Source: a virus
Strand: one strand, 5' to 3'
DNA length: 64,000 nucleotides
Virus record (IMG/VR): IMGVR_UViG_3300033571_020726
Coordinates: 1-64,000 of that record
Shown piece by piece: positions 9,542 to 19,185 of the stretch; position 1 is the stretch's first letter; every line of letters begins with the position of its first letter. The position numbers were made by a program, and so were the translations under genes. Below the pieces are notes generated by a model. The model was not told where the DNA came from, ran no database searches, and saw only the letters and a list, made by a program, of their open reading frames with translations.

Positions 9542-11836
9542 ATGACTATTTTAAAAAATTTTAAAACAGCTGCTATTACACAGGTTGAACCTGCAGCAAC
9601 ATATGCTACAAGAGCTTTTTTATTAAATTCTTCAAATAATAAATTATTAATTGAAAGTCCTAATCAAGATTATTTATATATAAATAATCAGGCTTATGAT
9701 TATTTAACATTAGTTAATGATTGGCAAGCTGAACCTACAGTTATTAATAATTTAAGAATAAACTCGGATTCTTCTAGGCATTGGTTTGTTCCAGGGCGAG
9801 GAATGATCGCAACAGATAATTCTCATTTTCCTTTGTATCATTCATTACAACAAAGCCTTTTAATGACAACACGTCTTAGTATGTCAAAAAATTTAAATCC
9901 AATACCCGGCTTTTTGCCGGGTATTGCTTCATATTCACCTTCACCTACAAATCTGGAAGGATATTTTTATTCTCTTGATAAATCAACTTATTATAAAAAT
10001 GCTATTATTTCAAAACTTTTTTTAAATAGTAATGAATGCACATTAATCGATTGTTCTAGTCCTAATGTTTATAATGTGAACGGCGGATTTAAAGCATCTA
10101 ATTTTATACTTGCAAAAGGATATGAGTTATATAATAATATAAATACTTCTTCTATTGGAAAATCAACAAATGCAAGTCCTGATGTGTTTAATTCATATAT
10201 CCCTGTTGCGTATAATGAAACTTTGAAGAAAATATATTGCATTTTTGAAGCGTATACGAATAGCGGAACATCAGCAAATTCAGCAGTTTTATCAACTTCA
10301 CAATTGAAAGTGTTTAATTACGATTTCTTAAACGACGGTTCAGTATCGTTATCATTACAAACGACTACAAACTGGGGTTCTAGCTTAAATAATCAAGCGT
10401 ATATTTCAGGAAAAGACTTTTCATTAGCTGGATTAAATGTGCAGGGTGCTTTTAATAAATACGTAACATCAACAGCATATGGAACAAATCACTCATCGTA
10501 TATGGGAAAAGACAATACAGGCAATTTATACTTTTTATCAACATTTAATCATATGAGAACAACATGGAATTCTGCTGTAAACCCATCAGATTTTAATATT
10601 ATTGTAACAGGTATAAAAAGTGCATCAACAGACCCTGTTAATCCTACTTATGTTTTCGATACAGGGTCAGGTACAGGGTCAGGTGTTAGAATTAATAGAA
10701 CAGGTTGGTATGATACGAAAGCCGGGTCATGTTTCACATATTGTAATATTCCATCAAAATTTGAAAATTCACCATTATCTAATGAAAGTGATATATATTA
10801 TTCTTATATTCCAACTTTTGCTGATACTACAACAGCTTCAGGTGGTGTTAAATATACTTCAACTGATACAACAACATATTTCACACCGATTTTGGTAAAA
10901 TGGAATAAATCTGTAAATCCATTTGCTGCAGGCACAAACGCAATTACAATTAAAGATTGTAATATTGTATATGACGCAGGTGATCCTACAAAAAGCTGGT
11001 TTACATACGCTAATGTATATAATACTGCAACAGGTGCAAATATTCCTCTAAATTCTTCACATGTTAGAAGAAATAGTCAATGTTTTGTTACAAAATTAAA
11101 CAGTACATATTATTTAAACTTTATTCAATGTTTAGGATATAAAGGGTCTTATGATTTTGGATCAGGAAATAACTTAAAATATAGAATTGTTACTTATACA
11201 ATTGGAAATACAAGTTGGGAAAACTTAACTTTTCATAGCAGCTCACAATTAGATGATGATGTGTTAAGTTTCTTACCTATTGATGAAACATGGTTTACTA
11301 AAATTATGTGTCTTCATACTAATTCATTATGTTTTTATACTTTTTCAAGTGCTGGTTGGAATTTAAGTTATAAAGAAGTTGGATCATTTAGACAGGTAAC
11401 AAGAGATCAATTAAATAGAGTTTGGGCGTATTCTGTTTCAAATGATGATATTCTCGATACAAATGTATCAAGTTATGTAACTGCTGGGACAGGTTATGGA
11501 GCTACAGATGCGCAAGCAGAATTTAATGTTTCATTACATCTAATATCGGAATCTTTAAATAATGTAATTCAAGTTCGCTTCGAAGAAAATACTCAAAATT
11601 ATACAGGCGTTGATATTAACAGTAATGTTTATGTTTCAGTATTTGATGAAAATGGAGTAAGAATTGCTGCAAATGTTCAATTAACTTTGGAAGGTGCAAA
11701 TACATTATTCGTATTACAAAATAATTCAACAACATACACAACAAATGTTACGACATTACAAGCTAGTGATTTAGCTGTGCCTATTAAAATTGTTGGACCA
11801 GGATATGCCAACGTTTATGCAAACGTCATTTTTTAA
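9542..11836 (+). CDS. Large adhesin-like virion protein, paralogue A
   Basis: This 764-residue protein is the most divergent of three related proteins (with those at 11899 and 15486). Blocks shared in order are LLMTTRLSMSK, YMGKDNTGNLYFL, P-x-L-V-K-W-N-K-S, CNIVYD...WFTYAN, FVTKLNSTYYLNF, and NTSWENLTFHS...LPIDETWFTKI. The C-terminal 90 residues (YVSVFDENGVRIAANVQLTL) look like a bacterial Ig-like domain. The repeated Trp/Tyr blocks could form a beta-propeller or lectin-like fold, which is unproven. An 11-bp GC-rich hairpin (9900-9926) lies inside the gene and encodes NPIPGFLPGIA in a segment not shared with the paralogues. A Gly-Ser-Thr repeat, TGSGTGSG, follows near residue 376. Confidence 0.65.
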   Translation: MTILKNFKTAAITQVEPAATYATRAFLLNSSNNKLLIESPNQDYLYINNQAYDYLTLVNDWQAEPTVINNLRINSDSSRHWFVPGRGMIATDNSHFPLYHSLQQSLLMTTRLSMSKNLNPIPGFLPGIASYSPSPTNLEGYFYSLDKSTYYKNAIISKLFLNSNECTLIDCSSPNVYNVNGGFKASNFILAKGYELYNNINTSSIGKSTNASPDVFNSYIPVAYNETLKKIYCIFEAYTNSGTSANSAVLSTSQLKVFNYDFLNDGSVSLSLQTTTNWGSSLNNQAYISGKDFSLAGLNVQGAFNKYVTSTAYGTNHSSYMGKDNTGNLYFLSTFNHMRTTWNSAVNPSDFNIIVTGIKSASTDPVNPTYVFDTGSGTGSGVRINRTGWYDTKAGSCFTYCNIPSKFENSPLSNESDIYYSYIPTFADTTTASGGVKYTSTDTTTYFTPILVKWNKSVNPFAAGTNAITIKDCNIVYDAGDPTKSWFTYANVYNTATGANIPLNSSHVRRNSQCFVTKLNSTYYLNFIQCLGYKGSYDFGSGNNLKYRIVTYTIGNTSWENLTFHSSSQLDDDVLSFLPIDETWFTKIMCLHTNSLCFYTFSSAGWNLSYKEVGSFRQVTRDQLNRVWAYSVSNDDILDTNVSSYVTAGTGYGATDAQAEFNVSLHLISESLNNVIQVRFEENTQNYTGVDINSNVYVSVFDENGVRIAANVQLTLEGANTLFVLQNNSTTYTTNVTTLQASDLAVPIKIVGPGYANVYANVIF
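9900..9926. repeat. GC-rich perfect hairpin inside an adhesin gene
   Basis: CAATACCCGGC at 9900-9910 is exactly complementary in reverse to 9916-9926, with a loop of five T. Seven of the 11 pairs are G-C, very high for this genome. It lies in frame in the adhesin gene at 9542 and encodes NPIPGFLPGIA. On the minus strand it is followed by a T-rich stretch, like a terminator, but no minus-strand gene is present. Confidence 0.85.
10661..10684 (+). repeat. Two tandem 12-base units encoding TGSGTGSG
   Basis: ACAGGGTCAGGT occurs twice in a row in the adhesin gene at 9542 and encodes Thr-Gly-Ser-Gly twice. GACCCTGT at 10631-10638 is the reverse complement of the first eight bases of either unit, so two alternative stems are possible. 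It probably makes a flexible linker of variable length. Confidence 0.75.
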
Positions 11837-11898
11837 TTTTAATCATAATATTAATTTTTCTATAATTAGTTATAAGATATTTCAATTAAGAGAAAATT

Positions 11899-14739
11899 AT
11901 GACAAAAATAAAAGAATCTGAATTCGTTTTTCAAAATCTAGGTTTATATAATCAACAAAATTATTATCTATATACAAATAGTCCTATTGCTTTTGATGGT
12001 GCATCACCTGGGTTTTTATTTATAAATAATGAAAGAATATTGTCAAATATTATGGTAGAAAATCCTAGTTCAACAAAAAATGAATTAATTTTTGCAAAAA
12101 ATGATATTCGTGATAAAGATTCACTTATATATAAACATTCACAAAAATTTTTAGGATTTAATTTTACAAAAAAGATATTTTCAACAAGCACAACATCTTT
12201 AAATTATTTAGCTGATGAATGGTCAAGATTTAATGCAATATTTTCAAATAAATTATTAACGACGCGATTATCAACAAGCAAATCAAATGTGATGTTTAAA
12301 AGATATTATAATAATGTAAAAAGTATGACAGACATGTCATCAGGTAGTACAGACGCCTTATCAGAATATAGAGCAATGGAAGTAAATAGAGACATGACAT
12401 GTGATAATCATTATCTTTTTTCATTGGATTCTTCTTATAAATCTGCTGGTTTATTGTCTGTTTTAAATGATATTAATAATTCACAGAAATATATATTATT
12501 TACAGACGCTTCATGTTCTCAAGGTGTATGGAGTGACTTCCCACAGTACAATTTTCAAAGTTTATTTATATATAAAGACGATGATATTAATATTGAAACT
12601 TATTCATCAACATTCGTAGATAATGTTAAAAATACAGGTGATATTTTAAAAAATACATTATCAACAACAAATGCTATTCCAAATAATCAATTAACATATT
12701 TATTTACAGATTTTACGAATAGATCAATATACTTTTTAAAGACATCGCAGTTTAAATCATCTGGCGCTTTAAAGGCTTATAGACATTTTACATTTACAAC
12801 AATTCTTAAAGCAACCTGGGGTGTTAATGAAACTATTTTAAATGCAAAATTTGCAGCAAATACAATACAAAATTTTGAAAATATAACAACGACAGCGAAT
12901 TTTTTGGCATCTAGCTTTGGGGTTTTAGGTCAAGCAGGTTCAACAGCTGACGCTCGTTATTTTACAAAATATCTAGGATATATGGGTCAAGACTTTACAG
13001 GACAAAATTACTTTTTATATATTAATGAAGGCGTAACAAGAGACGCAAGTGCAGTATCAACAAATATTGAAAATGCAGTTTCTAATATTGAAACTATTTT
13101 AAAAAACTCATGGACAACAGCAATTATAAAAGAAAATCCATCAAATAGCACTACAACAAATCTTAAAAATATTAATTATACATACGTATCTCAATATTAT
13201 GAAATAGGAAATACAAATCGAAATATAACAATTACATCTACAACATCAGTTGCATTAACATTAAATAAAAATAATACATTTAATTTAACAACTGCTAATG
13301 TCACTTATTATGCGCCTGTAAACCCTGCTAATAATGATATTTTTAGAGTACAACATTTAGGTTCTGCAGGTTCATTTAGAGTAAATATCTCTGCAACAAA
13401 TTCAACAAATTTAGTACCATTAACAACAACAGCGTCAGTAATAAAAACTTATTATTTTAAATATAATTCATCGAATACAACTTGGGAATTACAGACAGAT
13501 TTAGGTTATTTTCCAATACCTGGAACTCATTTATGGAATGAACCTAGAACAGGTTTAGTTTCAACATATTTACCTGTTCCTTCAAAAGCAATTGTAAGTC
13601 CTAATAATTCAAATATATATTACTTTTATGCACCTGCATATACAAATACTGACTTTTCATCATCAAAAGTAAATGCAAATTTATCAATATATACACCTGT
13701 TTTATATACTTGGGATAAATCATTAACTACATCTGATGCTATTACAATTTTTGATACTAATATTACATATCCTGACTCGAATACATGGTTAACATATGCA
13801 AATACGCATACAGAGGGATACAATAAAGGTACAGGATATGCTGATGGTACTGAATTTTTTTATAATCATGAAACAGTAGATAAAAGCAGAGAATCACATG
13901 ATAATTCACAATTATATAAATTTTTTCATCATAATTTCATTACAAAAGTAGGAAATCGTTATTTTTTAAATCATTGTATTTTTTATGGGACAGATCATAA
14001 TGCTAATATTTTAGTAGATAATTCAAATAATGATTTAAGTACATTACAAAAAGAAAAATGTAGAAAAATTATTACATATGAAATAGATACATCTAATTGG
14101 CGTAATTTAACTTATCATAGTGTTTTTGGGTTTATTGATACTCAAATTGGGTTTTTGCCATTAGATGAGACAAATTTTACAAAAATTCTAATAAATCAGA
14201 AAAATTCTGTAAGTATTTTAGATTTTGACGTAACAATAGGTTGGTCATTATCAGCATTATATGATGGTAATTTTATACAGATTTCACGTGATAGTAATGA
14301 TGTAATTTGGGCAGTTAAATGTAATATTAATTTGTCTGAAAAATTATATGGTAATTTGTTAACAAATTTGGTTTCACAAAAGGTTATATTTGAATTGCAT
14401 AAATTATCAGAAATAGATACAGGCAATTTATTGAATATATCATATAGAGTTGAGTTGAATGAAGAAAATAACGAAAATATATTTTATCAATCATTGATTG
14501 ATAATAATGCAAATTCAATTATTAAAAATTTAAAATTATCTGTTTATGATATTAATAATGATAGACAAAATGTGCAAGTTAATTTACAAATTCAAAATGG
14601 TAATGGTAAAGTTTTATTTAATGATAATGGATTAGATTATATTTCTGTAATTTCTGAACAGACTAGCGATGTAAATATTGAACTTTTAATACAAGAATCA
14701 CAACAATTTCATATTGTTGCTAGTATTAATATAGTATAA
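11899..14739 (+). CDS. Large adhesin-like virion protein, paralogue B
   Basis: This 946-residue protein is closest to the one at 15486. Both have an N-terminal block ending FSNKLLTTRLSTSKS or an equivalent, then YMGQDFTGQNYFLY, a beta-sandwich insertion near residues 465-535, the block YFYAPAYTNT, TPVLYTWDKS, TNITYPDSNTWLTYAN, FITKVGNRYFLNHCIFYG and SNWRNLTYHS...FLPLDETNFTKIL. The C-terminal 90 residues are beta-rich and match the Ig-like tail of paralogue A only weakly. There is no signal peptide, as expected for a virion protein. It is likely a host-recognition or side-fibre protein. AAGAGAAAA precedes the ATG. Confidence 0.65.
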   Translation: MTKIKESEFVFQNLGLYNQQNYYLYTNSPIAFDGASPGFLFINNERILSNIMVENPSSTKNELIFAKNDIRDKDSLIYKHSQKFLGFNFTKKIFSTSTTSLNYLADEWSRFNAIFSNKLLTTRLSTSKSNVMFKRYYNNVKSMTDMSSGSTDALSEYRAMEVNRDMTCDNHYLFSLDSSYKSAGLLSVLNDINNSQKYILFTDASCSQGVWSDFPQYNFQSLFIYKDDDINIETYSSTFVDNVKNTGDILKNTLSTTNAIPNNQLTYLFTDFTNRSIYFLKTSQFKSSGALKAYRHFTFTTILKATWGVNETILNAKFAANTIQNFENITTTANFLASSFGVLGQAGSTADARYFTKYLGYMGQDFTGQNYFLYINEGVTRDASAVSTNIENAVSNIETILKNSWTTAIIKENPSNSTTTNLKNINYTYVSQYYEIGNTNRNITITSTTSVALTLNKNNTFNLTTANVTYYAPVNPANNDIFRVQHLGSAGSFRVNISATNSTNLVPLTTTASVIKTYYFKYNSSNTTWELQTDLGYFPIPGTHLWNEPRTGLVSTYLPVPSKAIVSPNNSNIYYFYAPAYTNTDFSSSKVNANLSIYTPVLYTWDKSLTTSDAITIFDTNITYPDSNTWLTYANTHTEGYNKGTGYADGTEFFYNHETVDKSRESHDNSQLYKFFHHNFITKVGNRYFLNHCIFYGTDHNANILVDNSNNDLSTLQKEKCRKIITYEIDTSNWRNLTYHSVFGFIDTQIGFLPLDETNFTKILINQKNSVSILDFDVTIGWSLSALYDGNFIQISRDSNDVIWAVKCNINLSEKLYGNLLTNLVSQKVIFELHKLSEIDTGNLLNISYRVELNEENNENIFYQSLIDNNANSIIKNLKLSVYDINNDRQNVQVNLQIQNGNGKVLFNDNGLDYISVISEQTSDVNIELLIQESQQFHIVASINIV

Positions 14740-14791
14740 GAATTTTTTTATATTTAATATTAATACTATAAAAAGCGGGTTATATTAAAAG

Positions 14792-15433
14792 ATGTTAACA
14801 AATTTACCTTTTAAATATTTTCAAGTTAAAAATACAACACAATTTGAAGTTAAAGATGGAAAAATTTTTCGAAAGAAAGAAAAATATCATCAAATAAGTC
14901 AACAATTTCAAACGAATAACAAAGATTTTTTACGTGTATCAAATGCAACGAATATTAATAATGTAACTTTCGAAAACGATGTTTATTCAATAAATTTTGA
15001 AAAAACAAATACATCATATGATAATTTAAATGTTATAGATGAAACAACAAATATAAGTAACAATAATTTTATAGAACAACAACATATAATAAAAGTATTA
15101 GATTTTATATCAACAAAAGATATACCTGTTTCGTTACAAAATAATGATGTTTTTGACGTCGATATTACTAATTTTAGTATCGATACGATAATTGTTCCTA
15201 TAATAGATAATTCGCAAGTACAATCGTCTATTAATCAATATAAAAATGTTGGAAATACTATTGTAAAATCTGACTATTTATATGTACATGATAAAACAGA
15301 CAGCCTATATTTAAAGGTCGTAAATAATGGCAGCGACAGTTATGTTATTAATGAAAAAGTAATAGTTACGAATGATAGTGGAAATGGTGGAAATAACCAA
15401 TCAGGCGGACAATATAAAGAATTTTGGGCATAA
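14792..15433 (+). CDS. Small structural protein between adhesin paralogues, function unknown
   Basis: This 213-residue protein lies between paralogues B and C of the adhesin family. Its first half is polar and Asn/Thr-rich. The second half has strand-like segments (TIIVPIIDNS, DSLYLKVVNN) and then a Gly/Asn-rich linker GNGGNNQSGG before the terminal YKEFWA. Such a glycine linker with an aromatic tail suits an exposed, flexible end of a fibre-associated protein. No family is recognised. The ribosome-binding site is weak (GCGGG about 13 bases upstream, or AAAAG directly before the ATG). Confidence 0.55.
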   Translation: MLTNLPFKYFQVKNTTQFEVKDGKIFRKKEKYHQISQQFQTNNKDFLRVSNATNINNVTFENDVYSINFEKTNTSYDNLNVIDETTNISNNNFIEQQHIIKVLDFISTKDIPVSLQNNDVFDVDITNFSIDTIIVPIIDNSQVQSSINQYKNVGNTIVKSDYLYVHDKTDSLYLKVVNNGSDSYVINEKVIVTNDSGNGGNNQSGGQYKEFWA

Positions 15434-15485
15434 AATATATTTCCAAAATAATATTTAAAATACAAATGAAAGAATTTAAATAAAT

Positions 15486-18400
15486 ATGTCAATAAGTAAT
15501 TTAATAAAAATAGATGATTTTGAGTTTTTACTTGCTAATCGAACAGCTTCTATTGATACAACAATTGTAAATGCAAGCGCAGGACCATTATTTTTTAATG
15601 AAACGAATCTATTAGGAAATATATTAATTGAAAATCCTGGGAATAATGAACTATTTATTTCTAGAAATACAAAAATTTCTAAAAAAGATAAAACTTTCTC
15701 AAATATAATAAAAACAGTAGATTCTTGTAAATTTTTAAATTATAAAAAAAGTTTTTCTTCTCTTCAAAATTTAATATATAATTTTGTAGGTTACCCAGAT
15801 TTATTTAATTTATCTAGCAACATTTTTTCTAATAAATTATTAACTAACGGGAAATCAATTAATAAAATTTCAACATATGGTATATCATATAATAATGATG
15901 CGACATACGGAACATATTATCAAAAGAATTCAAATGCAGATTATTCTCATCTATTTTGTCTTGATAAAAATATTTCAAAGCAATTAGGTTTATTAAATAT
16001 TATTGAAAATCCGAATACATCTCAAAAATATATACTTTTTAATGAACAATCATCAAATATGTCAAGAGGTATTACAACCTGGAATACTGGTTTAACAATT
16101 AATACTCATGCAGATAATGCACTTATTTTATATAAAGGTTCAAATATTAATATCGATGCTAGCAATTCTCAATTGACAAAAGTTGTTCCAATTGAATCAA
16201 ATCACTATTTTGTTGCAGGAAATACACAATATATTAATACAAATATCATGACATCTACAAACCCTGATACTGTTACAACTGCAGCTGGTTTATCTTCAAC
16301 AATATCACAATCTAGAAAAATAACATATACTGGTGCAACATTAAACAAAGAATTCCAATTAAATGTTGGGTTAACAGGGGGTTGCAAAATTTTATTTGAG
16401 TTAGCAGAATCAGCGTCAGGTTCTTTTTTTGTAACATATAATTCTGTAAGATTATGTGATACTATTACTTCATCTTCATCAACAAAGATAGTTTTACTTG
16501 AATTTGCAAATGGAGGTTGGTATAATATTACAAATCTTTATAAAGATGCTACAACAAATCCTGTTAATGAAGTAAATACTTTATTGTTTTCAAATCTTAG
16601 TTATATTTCAACAGATTTTATAAATAAAAAAATAATCTGTATTAAGCATGATATGCCAAGTACAAGAGGTATTTCAGGGCAAACAAGAGTTTTATCACCG
16701 TCATATACATCAGAAATAGACGATTTATCATTATGGAATAATAATTATAATACACCTGTTAATTTATATTTTAATACAGATTTATTTTCTGATGTTAAAA
16801 TACCTTATAATACTGTTTTAGCAGGTGACGCAGATAGTCAACGTGTTCAAAAATTTGGAAATTCAAATATTATGCAACAACGAATAGGCGATGGATTATT
16901 AGGATATGCTAGGACTGATTCTAGGGTAGGAATTAATTATATGGGTTATTTAGGGCAGGATAATTTAGATCAACATTACTATTTAAATGTTTCAAATTCA
17001 TGTCTTAAATCAGGAACACCTACGACAGATATTAAAAAATATTTTTCAACAAATATTATTAGAGATTTTAATAAATCTTTAAATTTTAAATCTATATATC
17101 CTGTTAATCCCACGACAACGATAGTGAATAAAACGATAACAACTACATCAGACAATTACGTAATGACAATAAGTTCATCTAATATTACAGAATATAATAT
17201 TACAAATGCAGGGTCAACAAATTTTATGTGGGTTGCAATTGAACAAAACTTTGCATCATCTGATATTGGTAAAATCATTAGAATTAATTTAACAAAAACT
17301 GTAGGTAATCATAATAGTTTTGGAATAATGTTTAATCCTGATTTAAATATTAGATTTGATAATTTTGTAATGTCAATGACATCAAGTGGATATGATTTCT
17401 ATAATACTTCAGGCGACAATAAACAAATATATCCATATCAACATGTAACAATTGATACTATTCAAAATTATCATGGTATATTATTAGGTTTAGGTACTTA
17501 TTCATTCGAGTTGATTGTTACAGGTGTAAATCAAGCTGATATATATAATATGAATAATGTTAGTAATTGCATTAATTTAAATTATAATTGTTTACAAACA
17601 TATGATGATCCTAATATTATAGGCACAACAACAACATTAACAGCAACATCGCAATTATCATCTGTTTGGAAAAATTATACATATTCATTAAGTAATGCAG
17701 GATTTATATATTATCCACCTCTAAGCCCAAAAATTGGTGATAAATTTAAAGTATCTCATATATCAGGCACAGGATCTTTTAAAGTTCAATATAGAAATAT
17801 TACAAATACAACACAAACATTTGATTTAACGCCGCTAATTAATTCATCTTCTGCACAAAAAAGTTATGTTTTTGAGTGGAGAGGAAGTCGTTGGAGAGAA
17901 GTAATAGATATAAATGATATTCCAGGCAATAATTGGGCAAATTCTGATTTTAAAACAATTAAAAATTGGACAAATTCGACATGTGGTAATAGTATGGTAT
18001 ATTTTAATGTGCCAAGTAAAGTTGAGCTTAATCCAATTGTTACAAATTTATATCATTTTTATGTTCCAGCATATTCGACAGGAAATACCACACATGACTT
18101 TTTAAAAACAACAAATTATTTTTCACCGATTGTATATAATTGGAATAAATCTATTTACGATACAAATCAATTTGAATTATTGGATTGCAATATTACATAT
18201 CCTATAGGAACTGATTGGTTTACATACGGGTGTTTACATGATGAAATTTATAGTTCAAAAACAAATATAACTGGCACAAATTTCGTTTTATCAACAACAC
18301 CTGAACATGATAATGGCCAATTATATAAATACATGAATCATAATTTTATTACAAAAATCGAAAATAGATATTTTTTAAATCATTGCATTTTTTATGGTAC

Positions 18401-19139
18401 AAATCGTAATGCAGATTTATTAGTAGATAATTCTTCATTAACATCTACACAAAAAACAAAATGTCGTAGAATCGTAACATATGAAATAGATATATCTAAT
18501 TGGCGTAATTTAACATATCAAAGTTATTATGAGTTTAATGAAACACAAATTGGATTTTTATCATTAGACGAAGATAATTTCACAAAAATATTAGTAAACC
18601 TAAAAAATTCAATTCAAATTTTAAATGGAAGAATAAATAGTTCAAATAATTTTGAATGGATTTTAAAGCAAAAAGATGCTGGAAACTTTGTTCAAATAGC
18701 ACTTGATAATCAAAAAAATATTTGGGCATGTACATGTAATATTGATCTTGATAAATCATTTATAAATGATTGGACAACATCTTCTTTTAATAATTGGACG
18801 CAGCCTATAGTATTTTCTTTATATAGAATAATAGATAATTCGATGCATATAAAAAAATATAGAATGGTTGTTAATTCTTCATTAAATTTTCAATATTCAT
18901 ATAATGGAACAGAATTAATTGATACAATTACAGTTGATATTTTTGATGAAGAAAATGAAAAAGTTAATAATATCAATTACTCTTTATATTTAAATGAAGG
19001 CGTTGATAATATAACATTTGAAAACGATTTAAGATATATTGATAGTGAAAATTATTTAGGTTCAACAAATACACATTATTTAAAAATAAATTCGAGTGGT
19101 TATATAAAATTAATTGGAAAAATTTTAATAGCTGAGTGA
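15486..19139 (+). CDS. Large adhesin-like virion protein, paralogue C
   Basis: At 1217 residues this is the longest of the three related adhesins. It shares with paralogue B the blocks FSNKLLTNGKS, YMGYLGQDNLDQHYYL, YHFYVPAY, SPIVYNWNKS, CNITYPIGTDWFTYG, FITKIENRYFLNHCIFYG and SNWRNLTYQS...FLSLDEDNFTKIL. It is longer because of two extra beta-rich insertions, near residues 225-350 and 540-700; the second is followed by a sandwich module near 735-810 (GDKFKVSHISGTGSFKVQY). The C-terminal tail (VDIFDEENEKVNNINYSLYL) is Ig-like, as in paralogue A. It ends with TGA, an uncommon stop in this window. The likely role is receptor binding or a side fibre. Confidence 0.65.
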   Translation: MSISNLIKIDDFEFLLANRTASIDTTIVNASAGPLFFNETNLLGNILIENPGNNELFISRNTKISKKDKTFSNIIKTVDSCKFLNYKKSFSSLQNLIYNFVGYPDLFNLSSNIFSNKLLTNGKSINKISTYGISYNNDATYGTYYQKNSNADYSHLFCLDKNISKQLGLLNIIENPNTSQKYILFNEQSSNMSRGITTWNTGLTINTHADNALILYKGSNINIDASNSQLTKVVPIESNHYFVAGNTQYINTNIMTSTNPDTVTTAAGLSSTISQSRKITYTGATLNKEFQLNVGLTGGCKILFELAESASGSFFVTYNSVRLCDTITSSSSTKIVLLEFANGGWYNITNLYKDATTNPVNEVNTLLFSNLSYISTDFINKKIICIKHDMPSTRGISGQTRVLSPSYTSEIDDLSLWNNNYNTPVNLYFNTDLFSDVKIPYNTVLAGDADSQRVQKFGNSNIMQQRIGDGLLGYARTDSRVGINYMGYLGQDNLDQHYYLNVSNSCLKSGTPTTDIKKYFSTNIIRDFNKSLNFKSIYPVNPTTTIVNKTITTTSDNYVMTISSSNITEYNITNAGSTNFMWVAIEQNFASSDIGKIIRINLTKTVGNHNSFGIMFNPDLNIRFDNFVMSMTSSGYDFYNTSGDNKQIYPYQHVTIDTIQNYHGILLGLGTYSFELIVTGVNQADIYNMNNVSNCINLNYNCLQTYDDPNIIGTTTTLTATSQLSSVWKNYTYSLSNAGFIYYPPLSPKIGDKFKVSHISGTGSFKVQYRNITNTTQTFDLTPLINSSSAQKSYVFEWRGSRWREVIDINDIPGNNWANSDFKTIKNWTNSTCGNSMVYFNVPSKVELNPIVTNLYHFYVPAYSTGNTTHDFLKTTNYFSPIVYNWNKSIYDTNQFELLDCNITYPIGTDWFTYGCLHDEIYSSKTNITGTNFVLSTTPEHDNGQLYKYMNHNFITKIENRYFLNHCIFYGTNRNADLLVDNSSLTSTQKTKCRRIVTYEIDISNWRNLTYQSYYEFNETQIGFLSLDEDNFTKILVNLKNSIQILNGRINSSNNFEWILKQKDAGNFVQIALDNQKNIWACTCNIDLDKSFINDWTTSSFNNWTQPIVFSLYRIIDNSMHIKKYRMVVNSSLNFQYSYNGTELIDTITVDIFDEENEKVNNINYSLYLNEGVDNITFENDLRYIDSENYLGSTNTHYLKINSSGYIKLIGKILIAE

Positions 19140-19185
19140 TAAAATAAATATATTTAAATATTATAAAACAGGATTAACATATTAA

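Noticed and set aside
10620-10898. A 92-codon + strand frame with repeated GQVQGQV
   Set aside because: It is the +1 reading of the tandem repeat in the adhesin gene at 9542, which has the family blocks in the other frame.
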